This document shows, piece by piece, positions 1 through 6,938 of a stretch of DNA of 7,358 nt (positions are counted from its first letter, which is position 1; each line of letters begins with the position of its first letter). The translations under genes and the position numbers were made by a program. Where the stretch lies: assembly GCA_025358985.1 (NCBI GenBank), contig JANYHQ010000574.1:1-7358 (forward strand). Reading direction: 5' to 3'. A model generated the notes under the pieces. The model ran no database searches and had not been told where the DNA came from. It saw nothing but the letters and a program-made list of their open reading frames with translations. This stretch comes from Acidimicrobiales bacterium (lineage in GTDB: Bacteria; Actinomycetota; Acidimicrobiia; Acidimicrobiales; JANYDT01).

Positions 1-447
1 GGCCCGGCCGGTCCGGGTCACCGGTGCCGCCCGGCTGTCATCGTCACCGTGACCCTCGACCCCCACGACGGGGCGGCCCGAGCCGAAGTGGTGGGCCAAG
101 GACCGATTCCGGTGGTGGATGCGTGGCGCCTCGCCGGTAACGCCGACCTCTACGGCTGTGTGCTCGGAACCAAGGGAGAGATCCTACGTTTCGGTCGCAA
201 CCGAAGATTGGCCTCACACACCCAACGTTTAGCCGTCATCGCCCGCGATCGGCACTGCCAATACCAACGCTGCACCAAACCCTATGAATGGTGCGAGGTC
301 CACCACCTCACCGAATGGAACAACGGCGGACTCACCAACATCGAGGACCTCACACTCATCTGCACCGGTGACCACCACCACATCCACACGGCCGACGAAC
401 ACCTCATCCGAGGCCCCAACGGCCCACTTGAAATCAGCGATGCGTAA
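1..447 (+). CDS. HNH endonuclease-like protein (DUF222/13E12-like), C-terminal part
   Basis: The reading frame is open from base 1 to the TAA at 445-447, so the gene starts outside the window. A GTG at 49 lies in frame, but the residues before it (RPAVIVTVTLD) already look like the conserved lead-in to the HNH region, so it is unlikely to be the true start. The HNH zinc-finger nuclease fold is clear: a CxxxxC pair (codons 256 and 271), then a Cys and a His-His pair (CEVHH, His codons 301 and 304), the EWNNGG and TNIEDL segments, and a closing LIC..DHHHIH block. By family knowledge these proteins carry an N-terminal DUF222 region, occur in many copies in actinobacteria (the M. tuberculosis 13E12 repeats are relatives), and have no firmly established role. 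The tail after the HNH block is only about 25 residues and runs into the 3' end of the next gene. Family assignment is confident; nuclease activity is inferred from the motif only. Confidence 0.85.
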   Translation, partial: GPAGPGHRCRPAVIVTVTLDPHDGAARAEVVGQGPIPVVDAWRLAGNADLYGCVLGTKGEILRFGRNRRLASHTQRLAVIARDRHCQYQRCTKPYEWCEVHHLTEWNNGGLTNIEDLTLICTGDHHHIHTADEHLIRGPNGPLEISDA

Positions 448-1063
448 GGCCGTTGGGGTCACCGGGGAAACGGTCACGCAGAATTCGCTTCAGCGCCTTA
501 CCGGATGCGTTGCGGGGGATCTCGGTCAAAAACTCCACCGCCCTAGGCAACTTGAAACGCGCCAGCTTGCCATCCCACCACACCAGCACATCATCTGCGC
601 GCAGAGCATCATCGGAACGCACCACTACCGCCAACGGCGACTCACCCCAACGAGCAGACGGTTGCGCCACCACCGCCACCTCACGCACACCTGGATGAGC
701 CAGAATCACATTCTCGATTTCGGCCGGATACACGTTCTCTCCCCCACTGATGATCATGTCCTTGATGCGGTCGCAGATGGTCACGAACCCCTCATCGTCC
801 ATGGTGGCCACGTCACCGGTATGCAGCCAGTCGTCCACAATGGCTGCCGCCGTGGCCACTGAATTGTTCAGTACCCCTTTCATCACATGGCGCGCCCGCA
901 CCAACAACTCACCGGCCTCATCCGGGTCACAGGTACTGCCATCAGGTCGGGCGATGCGCACATCGGTGAGCAGATACGACGTACCCGACGACCCTACTTT
1001 TCGGTGAGCGTCGGCGTGGCCGAGTATGGTGCCGGATCCCCCGCATTCGGTGAGCCCGTATGT

Positions 1064-1066
1064 CTA
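1064..1066 (-). other. In-frame amber codon inside the acyl-CoA synthetase
   Basis: On the minus strand the frame reads GIGLL-TAG-TYGLTECGG and continues without further interruption through KVGSSGTSYLLTDVRIARP to the normal end. Relatives commonly have Gln at this place, so a single CAG to TAG change explains it. The codon splits the gene into two halves in the same frame, with no frame change between them. Confidence 0.85.
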
Positions 1067-1500
1067 CAACAGCCCGATGCCCTTGTCCAGGCACTGCTCG
1101 ATCAACGTGATGGGCAATGGTGCCGCCGCGCACCACAGGTTGCGGATGGACGTGTGGTCGTGACGGGCCGGGTCGTACACGGCGAGCATGGCATTGAGCA
1201 TCGCCGGCACCACGAGGCCACTGGTGATTTGCTCCTTGGCCACCACTTCCCAGACGGCGTTTGGGTCAAAGCCCTTCATGATCACCACCGTGGTGCCACC
1301 GAACATGGCCACTTCGAGCGGCAGCAGGCCACCGAGATGAAACATCGGCATCACCATCAAATAGCGGCCCGCCAGCGTGAAATCTTCGGAGGATCCAAGA
1401 TTGGAAAACACTGCCCACATCTGGCCCTCATGCGTCAGCATCGCTCCCTTCGGGCGGCCGGTGGTGCCCGACGAGTAACACAGGCACAGCACGTCGTCAC

Positions 1501-1656
1501 CACCGACCTCGATGGCAGGGTGCAGTACTCAGCGAGGCCGCCACCAATTCCTCGTAACGCACGGCAAAGGCCGCACATTCAGCCGAGGTGCCTACCTGCA
1601 GCCAACGCTTCACCTGGGTGGTCCCCCAACTCGTCGGCCCTCAACCGCCAGTCAAC
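1501..1656 (-). other. Frameshift and deletion region in the acyl-CoA synthetase
   Basis: Recognisable family sequence hops between three minus-strand frames here. AKIGAIVVLL ends in one frame at about 1655. WRLRADELGD follows in a second frame from 1650 to about 1621. RYEELVAAS returns to the first frame from 1559. IEVGGDDVLCL, leading into the P-loop, lies in a third frame from about 1513. A TGA at 1529-1531 blocks the third frame upstream, and one at 1641-1643 blocks the first. Exact lesion sites cannot be fixed without a close homologue. The shortened spacing suggests a deletion as well as single-base changes. Confidence 0.75.
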
Positions 1657-1918
1657 AGCACCACAATTGCGCCAATCTTGGCCGACCCATAGAAACACTC
1701 GATGAACTCCACCCCGTTGGGCAGCAACACCGCCACCCGGTCACCGTGTTGCACCGCCAGGCCACAGAGGACGTTGGCCAACTGATCGGTCCGCAGGTCA
1801 AGCGCCGCAAAGCTGAGACGCTGGCCAGTGGTGACGTCGACCACCGCCTCGGCGGTGGGATTTCGGGCAGCACGTCGAGCAAGCACATCGCCCATGTTGG
1901 ACCTCATCATGAGCGATT

Positions 1919-1925
1919 CCCCCTC
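1919..1925 (-). promoter_or_regulatory. Ribosome binding site of the decayed acyl-CoA synthetase
   Basis: GAGGGGG on the minus strand lies 8 bases before the ATG at 1910-1908. It decides the start in favour of 1910 over the more upstream in-frame ATGs at 1985 and 1931. Its survival suggests that decay of the gene is recent or confined to the coding part. Confidence 0.7.
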
Positions 1926-2025
1926 GTTCATCGGCTTTGCCAGACTGTCAGCGCGCCACCCCGTCAACGCAACCCAACTGTCCACTCACCGGAACAATAC
2001 ACCGGTCGACGCCAATCCGACCCGT

Positions 2026-2030
2026 CAGGA
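2026..2030 (+). promoter_or_regulatory. Ribosome binding site of the oxidoreductase gene
   Basis: CAGGA, with AGGA ending 7 bases before ATG 2038, is a plausible Shine-Dalgarno site. It supports 2038 as the start, although the same frame stays open further upstream. Confidence 0.6.
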
Positions 2031-2037
2031 TGCAACC

Positions 2038-5000
2038 ATGCCGATCACCCCCGACGCCACCTATACGCTTGCCGACCGGTACGCCGCCGAGCACGGCGAG
2101 GTGCTGGTGAGTGGCATCCAGGCCTTGGCCCGGGTACCGGTGGACCAGATGCGCGCCGATCGACGCTCGGGTTGGAACACTGCGGCATTCGTGTCCGGAT
2201 ACCAGGGGTCGCCACTGGGCGGCTTCGATCGCGAACTGCTGGCCAACGCCGAATTGCTGGCCAGTTTGCGGATCAAGTTGTGGCCCGGCCTCAACGAGGA
2301 ACTGGCCGCCACTGCTGTTGCTGGCAGCCAGTTGGTGTCCACCATGGCCACCGCCAACGTGGATGGTGTGGCCGGATACTGGTACGGCAAGGCCCCGGGG
2401 CTGGAACGCGCCGGCGACGCCATCCGCCACGCCAACTTCGCTGGTACAGCCCGCCGAGGCGGGGTGCTGGCCCTCATCGGCGACGACCCGGCCTGCAAGA
2501 GCTCCACCGTTCCGTCTCGCTCCGATGCGCTGGTGGCGGCACTCGGGTTCCCACTGCTCGATCCGGGCACCATGCAAGACGTCCTCGACCTCGGGCGTCA
2601 TGGCATCGAGATGTCCCGGGCCTGCGGGCTGTGGGTGGGGTTGAAGATCGTCACATCGGTGGCCGACGGGTCGGGCCTGGCGGTGGTCGATCCCCACCGC
2701 CTGACACCGTTGATTCCCACGCTCACACGCGACGCCGCCCCGTGGCAGCCGATGCTGTCAGGTTTCGTGTCCGCTCCCACATCTCTCGTCCAGGAGGGCG
2801 AGGTATTCGGTCCTCGACTGGAGTTGGCGGCGCGCTATATCGAGGAGAACCAGCTCAACACCGAGGTGGTGCGCAGTTCGTCGGCGTGGATCACCATCGT
2901 GACCTCCGGGTACACGGCCGAGGTTGTGCTGGCTGCTCTCAAGGTGCTGGGTCTCGATGAGTCAACGACATCACAGTTGGGAATCCGGGTACTCAAGTTG
3001 CGCGCCCTGCATCCACTCGACAGCACCGCCATCCGCAACGCCGCTCGAGGCGTGGGTACCGTGCTCGTGGTAGAAGAAAAGCGCGCATACATCGAGACAC
3101 TGGTACGCGATGCACTGTACGGAAGTGCCGAACGGCCGCTCGTACTCGGCAAGCGTGACGCCGCTGGTGCACCGTTGATTCCCGAGGGCGGCGCGCTTGG
3201 AGTGGATGCCATGGTGGAGCCGTTGCGGCGAGTGTTGTTGGCCAATATCGGAGCCGACCGGCTGGCGTCGCCCCGTAAGCGCATCAGCCTTAGCCTCACC
3301 ATCCGAGACGAAGCCGTACGCACCCCGTACTTCTGCTCGGGCTGTCCCCACAACACCAGCACCGTGGTGCCTCAGGGGTCATTGGTGGGCATCGGCATTG
3401 GCTGTCACGGCATGGTGAGCACCATTGGTCACGAGAACCGGGGGCAGTTCACCGGCATCACCCAAATGGGGGGCGAGGGTGCCCACTGGATTGGTATGGC
3501 CCCCTTTGTGGACACGCCGCACATCTTTCAGAACCTGGGTGACGGCACGTTCTTCCATTCCGGCCAACTGGCGGTACAAGCGGCCGTGTCATCGGGCGTC
3601 ATCATGACGTACAAACTGCTCTACAACTCGGCCGTGGCCATGACCGGCGGACAGGACGCCACCGGTGTACTCCCCGTTCCTCAGGTGGCCGCCAAGTTGA
3701 TGGCCGAAGGCGTCAAGCAGGTGATCATCACCACCGATGACACCGCCAAGTACAAAGGGGTAAAGCTGCCAGCCGGTGTCAGTGTGCGCCATCGTGACGA
3801 CATCATCAGCGCCCAGGAGCATCTGCGCAACGTTCCCGGTGTCACCGTGCTCATCCACGATCAGCAGTGCGCCGCGGAGAAGCGCCGTGACCGCAAACGG
3901 GGCCTGCTCCCCACCCCCAAGACACGTGTGGTCATCGACCATCGGGTCTGTGAAGGATGTGGCGATTGCGGTGTGCAGTCGAATTGTCTCAGCCTGGAAG
4001 CGCTCGACACCGATTACGGCCGCAAGACCAAGATCGACCAGGCCAGTTGCAACCTGGATCGCTCGTGTATCAAAGGTGATTGTCCGGCCTTCGTCACGGT
4101 GACGCCCGCACCTCTGCACCGGCAGAAGACGCAGGTTCTCACCGGTGACATCGCCGAACCGCAACGCATGATCGACCAGGAAGGCATCGTCATTCGGATG
4201 CCAGGGATCGGTGGCACGGGCGTGATCACGGTGAGTCAGATGTTGCTCACGGCGGCCAAGATCGATGGGCTACGGGCTTCGTCGGTGGATCAAACGGGAC
4301 TCAGCCAGAAGGCCGGTCCGGTGGTGTCCACGGTGACCATCGGCGACCCCCTCCCTGGTCGAATCCACGTACTGCTGGGCTTCGATCTCCTCACCTCGGT
4401 GTCGGCTGCCAACTTGGAGGGGCTCGATGCGCAGTGGAGCCATGTGGTGGCGTCAACCATGGTGACGCCCACCGGTCGCATGGTGGGAAAGGTGGCCACG
4501 TCGGCCGTTGACCTGGCCCCCTATCGCAGCGAGCTCGACACTCGCTCGAGCAAGGCCACCAATCACTATGTGGACGCCGCCCGGCTCACCATTGGGCTGT
4601 TGGGATCCGCAGTCACCACCAACCTGTTCTTGTTGGGCGTGGCCTATCAGGCTGGGCTGTTGCCGATGTCGGCCTCATCCATCGAGCGGGCGGTGAAAAT
4701 TAACGGCGCCGCCGTGGAATCGAACAAAGCAGCATTTGCGTGGGGACGCCGGTGGGTGCTCGATGCCCCGGCGGTAGAGGCCGCCGCGTTCGGGCCGGCC
4801 GAGGCTCCGGCTGATCGTTCTGGTCTGGAGGATTTGGGGAGTCACGAATTGGTGGAATTGGTGGCCCGCCGACGCCATGATCTGCGTGCCTTTCAAAATG
4901 CGGCGTATGCACAATGCTATGTGGACGTAGTACGACGGGCGGCCCGGGCGGGCGTCGTAGTGCACGACCAACTGTTTGCTACCACGGTGGCCCATCAGCT

Positions 5001-5451
5001 GTACCGGGTAATGGCCTACAAGGACGAGTACGAGGTGGCCCGACTGTTGGTGGGAGGCGCGGGCCGGGCCGAGGATGCCCTGGGCGGGCCGGTGGAGTCG
5101 GTCACCTGGAACTTGCACCCACCTACGTTGCGAGCCATGGGCATGGGTCGCAAGCTGAAGTTGGGCCAATGGACCAAGCCGGGGATGAGTGCGCTGGCGT
5201 CCATGAAGCGGTTGCGGGGCACGCCGCTCGACCCGTTCGGTCGCTCCACCATGCGCCGCACGGAACGGGCGTTGGTGGCCGAATACACCGCACTGGTGGA
5301 TCGTCTGCTGCCCATGGTGGCCGCCAATCCGGCCAACGCCGCCCGTATAGCCGGGCTCGTCGACGGGGTCCGAGGATTCGATGAGGTGAAAAAGCGCAAC
5401 CTGGCGCGTTACCGAACGGCTCTGGAGGATGCTCTGGCCGAGGCCTTATGA
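2038..5451 (+). CDS. Indolepyruvate:ferredoxin oxidoreductase family protein (fused alpha/gamma type)
   Basis: The family oxidatively decarboxylates 2-oxo acids, classically indolepyruvate and other arylpyruvates, to acyl-CoA with thiamine diphosphate and Fe-S clusters, passing electrons to ferredoxin in the cytoplasm. The protein has 1137 residues, close to the usual length of the fused form. In order: an N-terminal domain with SGYQGSPLGG (about 53-62) and GDDPACKSST (148-157); the thiamine diphosphate domain with CSGCPHN (Cys433, Cys436), IGCHG (Cys456) and GDGTF (501-505) followed by Asn530; a cysteine-rich segment (Cys638, 641, 644, 650, 671, 677, 682) likely to bind Fe-S; a gamma-type domain with GIGGTGV (723-729) and VDQTGLSQKAGP (750-761); and a C-terminal extension (about 935-1137) typical of fused members. 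The frame is open upstream to 1828, but ATG 2038 gives the expected N-terminus and has a ribosome site. It is the first gene of a coupled pair with the lyase. Family is certain; substrate is not, and a branched or other 2-oxo acid is possible. Confidence 0.93.
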   Translation: MPITPDATYTLADRYAAEHGEVLVSGIQALARVPVDQMRADRRSGWNTAAFVSGYQGSPLGGFDRELLANAELLASLRIKLWPGLNEELAATAVAGSQLVSTMATANVDGVAGYWYGKAPGLERAGDAIRHANFAGTARRGGVLALIGDDPACKSSTVPSRSDALVAALGFPLLDPGTMQDVLDLGRHGIEMSRACGLWVGLKIVTSVADGSGLAVVDPHRLTPLIPTLTRDAAPWQPMLSGFVSAPTSLVQEGEVFGPRLELAARYIEENQLNTEVVRSSSAWITIVTSGYTAEVVLAALKVLGLDESTTSQLGIRVLKLRALHPLDSTAIRNAARGVGTVLVVEEKRAYIETLVRDALYGSAERPLVLGKRDAAGAPLIPEGGALGVDAMVEPLRRVLLANIGADRLASPRKRISLSLTIRDEAVRTPYFCSGCPHNTSTVVPQGSLVGIGIGCHGMVSTIGHENRGQFTGITQMGGEGAHWIGMAPFVDTPHIFQNLGDGTFFHSGQLAVQAAVSSGVIMTYKLLYNSAVAMTGGQDATGVLPVPQVAAKLMAEGVKQVIITTDDTAKYKGVKLPAGVSVRHRDDIISAQEHLRNVPGVTVLIHDQQCAAEKRRDRKRGLLPTPKTRVVIDHRVCEGCGDCGVQSNCLSLEALDTDYGRKTKIDQASCNLDRSCIKGDCPAFVTVTPAPLHRQKTQVLTGDIAEPQRMIDQEGIVIRMPGIGGTGVITVSQMLLTAAKIDGLRASSVDQTGLSQKAGPVVSTVTIGDPLPGRIHVLLGFDLLTSVSAANLEGLDAQWSHVVASTMVTPTGRMVGKVATSAVDLAPYRSELDTRSSKATNHYVDAARLTIGLLGSAVTTNLFLLGVAYQAGLLPMSASSIERAVKINGAAVESNKAAFAWGRRWVLDAPAVEAAAFGPAEAPADRSGLEDLGSHELVELVARRRHDLRAFQNAAYAQCYVDVVRRAARAGVVVHDQLFATTVAHQLYRVMAYKDEYEVARLLVGGAGRAEDALGGPVESVTWNLHPPTLRAMGMGRKLKLGQWTKPGMSALASMKRLRGTPLDPFGRSTMRRTERALVAEYTALVDRLLPMVAANPANAARIAGLVDGVRGFDEVKKRNLARYRTALEDALAEAL
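5448..5451 (+). other. ATGA stop-start overlap coupling oxidoreductase and lyase
   Basis: The lyase ATG (5448-5450) overlaps the oxidoreductase TGA (5449-5451). Only a weak GAGG at 5440-5443, 4 bases from the ATG, is close enough to help. A stronger GGAGG at 5424-5428 is about 19 bases away. Translation of the lyase therefore probably depends on ribosomes finishing the upstream gene. Confidence 0.85.
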
Positions 5452-6938
5452 CCGTCGTACTCGACGGCCGCAGTCTGACCCTGGCGACGTTATGCGAGGT
5501 GGCCGACGGCACCCCCGTGGCCATTCATCCCGACGCCACCGTCCGTATGGCCAGAAGCCGTCTGGTGGTGGAGCGATACCTGCGCGAGTCCATACCGGCC
5601 TACGGACTCACCACCGGACTTGGTATGCGCGCTGGTGTCATGCTCAGCGCCGATGAGGCCACCCAGTTTTCCTATCGCACGGTACGGGGCCGGGCCCAGG
5701 CCTTGGGGCCACCGCTCAGTGGGCGAAGTGTACGGGCCGTGATGGTGGCCCGGCTCAACACCATGCTCGACGGTGGTGCCGGGGCCAGCGCCGCAGTGGC
5801 CCCGTTCATGGTGGAAATCTTGAACCGCGCACTGGTGCCGGTGATGCCGACCATCGGGTCCATTGGCAGCGGTGATTTGGTGGCCATGGCCGCCATGGCC
5901 CACGCCTTCATCGGCGAAGGGCAGATGCTGGTCGACGGTAACGTCGCCTCCGCCGCCCAGGTACTGGTCGCTGCTGGTTTGGCGCCCCTGTCACTACTGC
6001 CCAAGGACGGGGCGGTGTTGTGCAACAACACGGCGTTCTCCACCGGCCTGGCGGCGTTGGCGGCAGTGGCGGCGCGCACCACGTTGGAGGCGTTGCAGGT
6101 GGCCGGAGCCCTGACGTTAGAGGGGTTCCGAGGCAATAGCTCCCCGTTCGGCGCTGCGGTGTTGCGGCTACGGCCTCAGCCCGGACAGGTGGCTGCCGGC
6201 GATGCCATCCGGGCATTGTTGGCGGGAGGCGAGTTACTGGGCGAAGGAGCCGCCCGGCGATTGCAGGACCCGCTGTCGCTGCGTTGTATGGCGCAGGTGA
6301 ACGGGGCTGGCTTCGCCGCCCTCGATGATCTGGACCAGTGCGTGTTGGTGGAGTTGAACTCGTCGCCCGACAATCCTGCCGTGTTGGTGGATGAGGGTGT
6401 GTGCGTGACCACCGGCAATTTTCACCTATCCCGTCTGGCCCAGACCCTGGACGGTGTGGCCCGAGCCCTCGCCTGGTGCGCCACCGACTCGGTGTCGAGG
6501 GTACAGCGGTTGATGAGTGCAGCCACCAGCGATCTACCGCCGCTGCTGTCATCTGATGATGGCGACCGGGCCGGTTTCGGGCCGCTCCTCAAGCCAATGG
6601 AAGCACTCCGCGCGCATATCATCCACCTGTCCAACCCGGTGCCGGTGATGGCATCGCACAATGCCGACGGCATCGAAGACTCAGCCACGTTTGCCGCCTT
6701 GGCGGCCCAGAAATTGGCCGACCTGCTTGCACAGTTACGGCTACTGGTAGCCATTGAGTTCATCGCCGCCTCCCAGGCCGTGGACCTACGGAGCACGCCT
6801 ATTTCGCCGCCTTTGGAACGGGTGCACCACGGTATTCGACAGGTGTGCGCCTTCGTCCATGAGGATCGACCCATCGGTGCCGAGATAGAAGCGGTGGCCG
6901 AACAACTCGAGGGCCTCGTAGAACTTGCTCAGGCGTAG
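5448..6938 (+). CDS. Aromatic amino acid lyase (HAL/PAL family), divergent MIO enzyme
   Basis: Family members eliminate ammonia from histidine, phenylalanine or tyrosine, or shift it in aminomutases, using an MIO cofactor formed from an internal Ala-Ser-Gly. The 496 residues match bacterial members (about 500). Seen: the catalytic-loop Tyr52 in YGLTTGLG (usually YGxNTGFG); GSIGSGDL with Gly140-Ser141-Gly142 at the MIO position; Asn193 in LCNNTAF; QDPLSLRC (273-280) with Arg279; NSSPDNPAV; GNFH; and IED near the C-terminus, probably matching the catalytic Glu region. Against P. putida HAL numbering as I recall it, Tyr53 and Asn195 are kept. Ala142 is Gly, His83 is Arg82, Tyr280 is Leu276, and the Asn of YGxNTG is Thr. 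The spacing of these sites agrees within a few residues, so the alignment is near-gapless. MIO can plausibly form from Gly-Ser-Gly, but the substrate is unlikely to be ordinary histidine. Ordinary hutH is not supported. An aminomutase or a lyase for another amino acid is possible. Confidence 0.88.
   Translation: MTVVLDGRSLTLATLCEVADGTPVAIHPDATVRMARSRLVVERYLRESIPAYGLTTGLGMRAGVMLSADEATQFSYRTVRGRAQALGPPLSGRSVRAVMVARLNTMLDGGAGASAAVAPFMVEILNRALVPVMPTIGSIGSGDLVAMAAMAHAFIGEGQMLVDGNVASAAQVLVAAGLAPLSLLPKDGAVLCNNTAFSTGLAALAAVAARTTLEALQVAGALTLEGFRGNSSPFGAAVLRLRPQPGQVAAGDAIRALLAGGELLGEGAARRLQDPLSLRCMAQVNGAGFAALDDLDQCVLVELNSSPDNPAVLVDEGVCVTTGNFHLSRLAQTLDGVARALAWCATDSVSRVQRLMSAATSDLPPLLSSDDGDRAGFGPLLKPMEALRAHIIHLSNPVPVMASHNADGIEDSATFAALAAQKLADLLAQLRLLVAIEFIAASQAVDLRSTPISPPLERVHHGIRQVCAFVHEDRPIGAEIEAVAEQLEGLVELAQA

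Larger units (their letters stand above)
434..1910 (-). pseudogene. AMP-forming acyl-CoA synthetase (fatty-acyl/aryl-CoA ligase), decayed
   Basis: Members of this family activate a carboxylic acid with ATP and join it to CoA. Read on the minus strand, the full set of adenylating motifs is present. The P-loop YSSGTTGRPKG is at 1445-1477, YGLTE at 1046-1060, WLHTGD at 812-829, SGGENVYPAEIEN at 710-748, and the C-terminal catalytic Lys (ASGK) at 497-499. The start is ATG 1910 (or 1907), behind a GAGGGGG ribosome site, and leads into MGDVLARRAARNP, a typical family N-terminus. The gene is broken. A TAG at 1064-1066 stands where family members usually have Gln just before YGLTE. The frame changes near 1651-1656, where the expected LNWRLRADELG continues one frame over. 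It changes again before RYEELVAAS (about 1535-1559), and once more near 1510-1532 before EVGGDDVLCL. The NWRL-to-P-loop distance, about 58 codons, looks roughly 20 short of relatives as I remember them. About 490 codons remain of a usual 500-520. Substrate is unknown. Confidence 0.9.
1911..2037. promoter_or_regulatory. Divergent intergenic region with unresolved promoters
   Basis: This 127-base gap is the only non-coding space in the window and must hold the promoter of the rightward oxidoreductase-lyase unit, and formerly that of the leftward ligase. No convincing -10/-35 pair was found in either direction. The best minus-strand -35 candidate, TTGACG at 1967-1962, has no good -10 at the usual distance. 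Two short direct repeats are visible: ACTGTC at 1944 and 1977 (33 bases apart), and CACCGG at 1987 and 2000 (13 bases apart). Either could be an operator half-site or chance. Confidence 0.4.

Noticed and set aside
887..1705. A plus-strand open frame of 272 codons antisense to the ligase
   Set aside because: Its composition is His/Arg-rich without any motif, while the opposite strand carries clear ligase motifs.
1960..1990. A minus-strand promoter with TTGACG as -35 for the ligase
   Set aside because: The hexamer 17 bases downstream is TCTGGC, which is not a credible -10.
1828..2037. An extended N-terminus for the oxidoreductase using the upstream in-frame start at 1828
   Set aside because: The extra 70 residues resemble no family sequence, overlap the ligase 5' end on the other strand, and ATG 2038 has a ribosome site and the expected N-terminus.
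1512..2960. A long plus-strand open frame of 482 codons crossing the ligase, the intergenic gap and the oxidoreductase start
   Set aside because: It is rich in Arg, Pro and Gly, has no recognisable domain, and lies out of frame with the clearly conserved oxidoreductase. High-GC shadow frame.
5908..6552. A minus-strand open frame of 214 codons opposite the lyase
   Set aside because: Low-complexity Pro/Arg/Thr composition and full overlap with the conserved lyase frame mark it as a shadow.
5448..6938. Straightforward annotation of the lyase as histidine ammonia-lyase hutH
   Set aside because: The His, catalytic Tyr and MIO Ala positions expected for HutH are changed, and no urocanate-pathway gene is visible.
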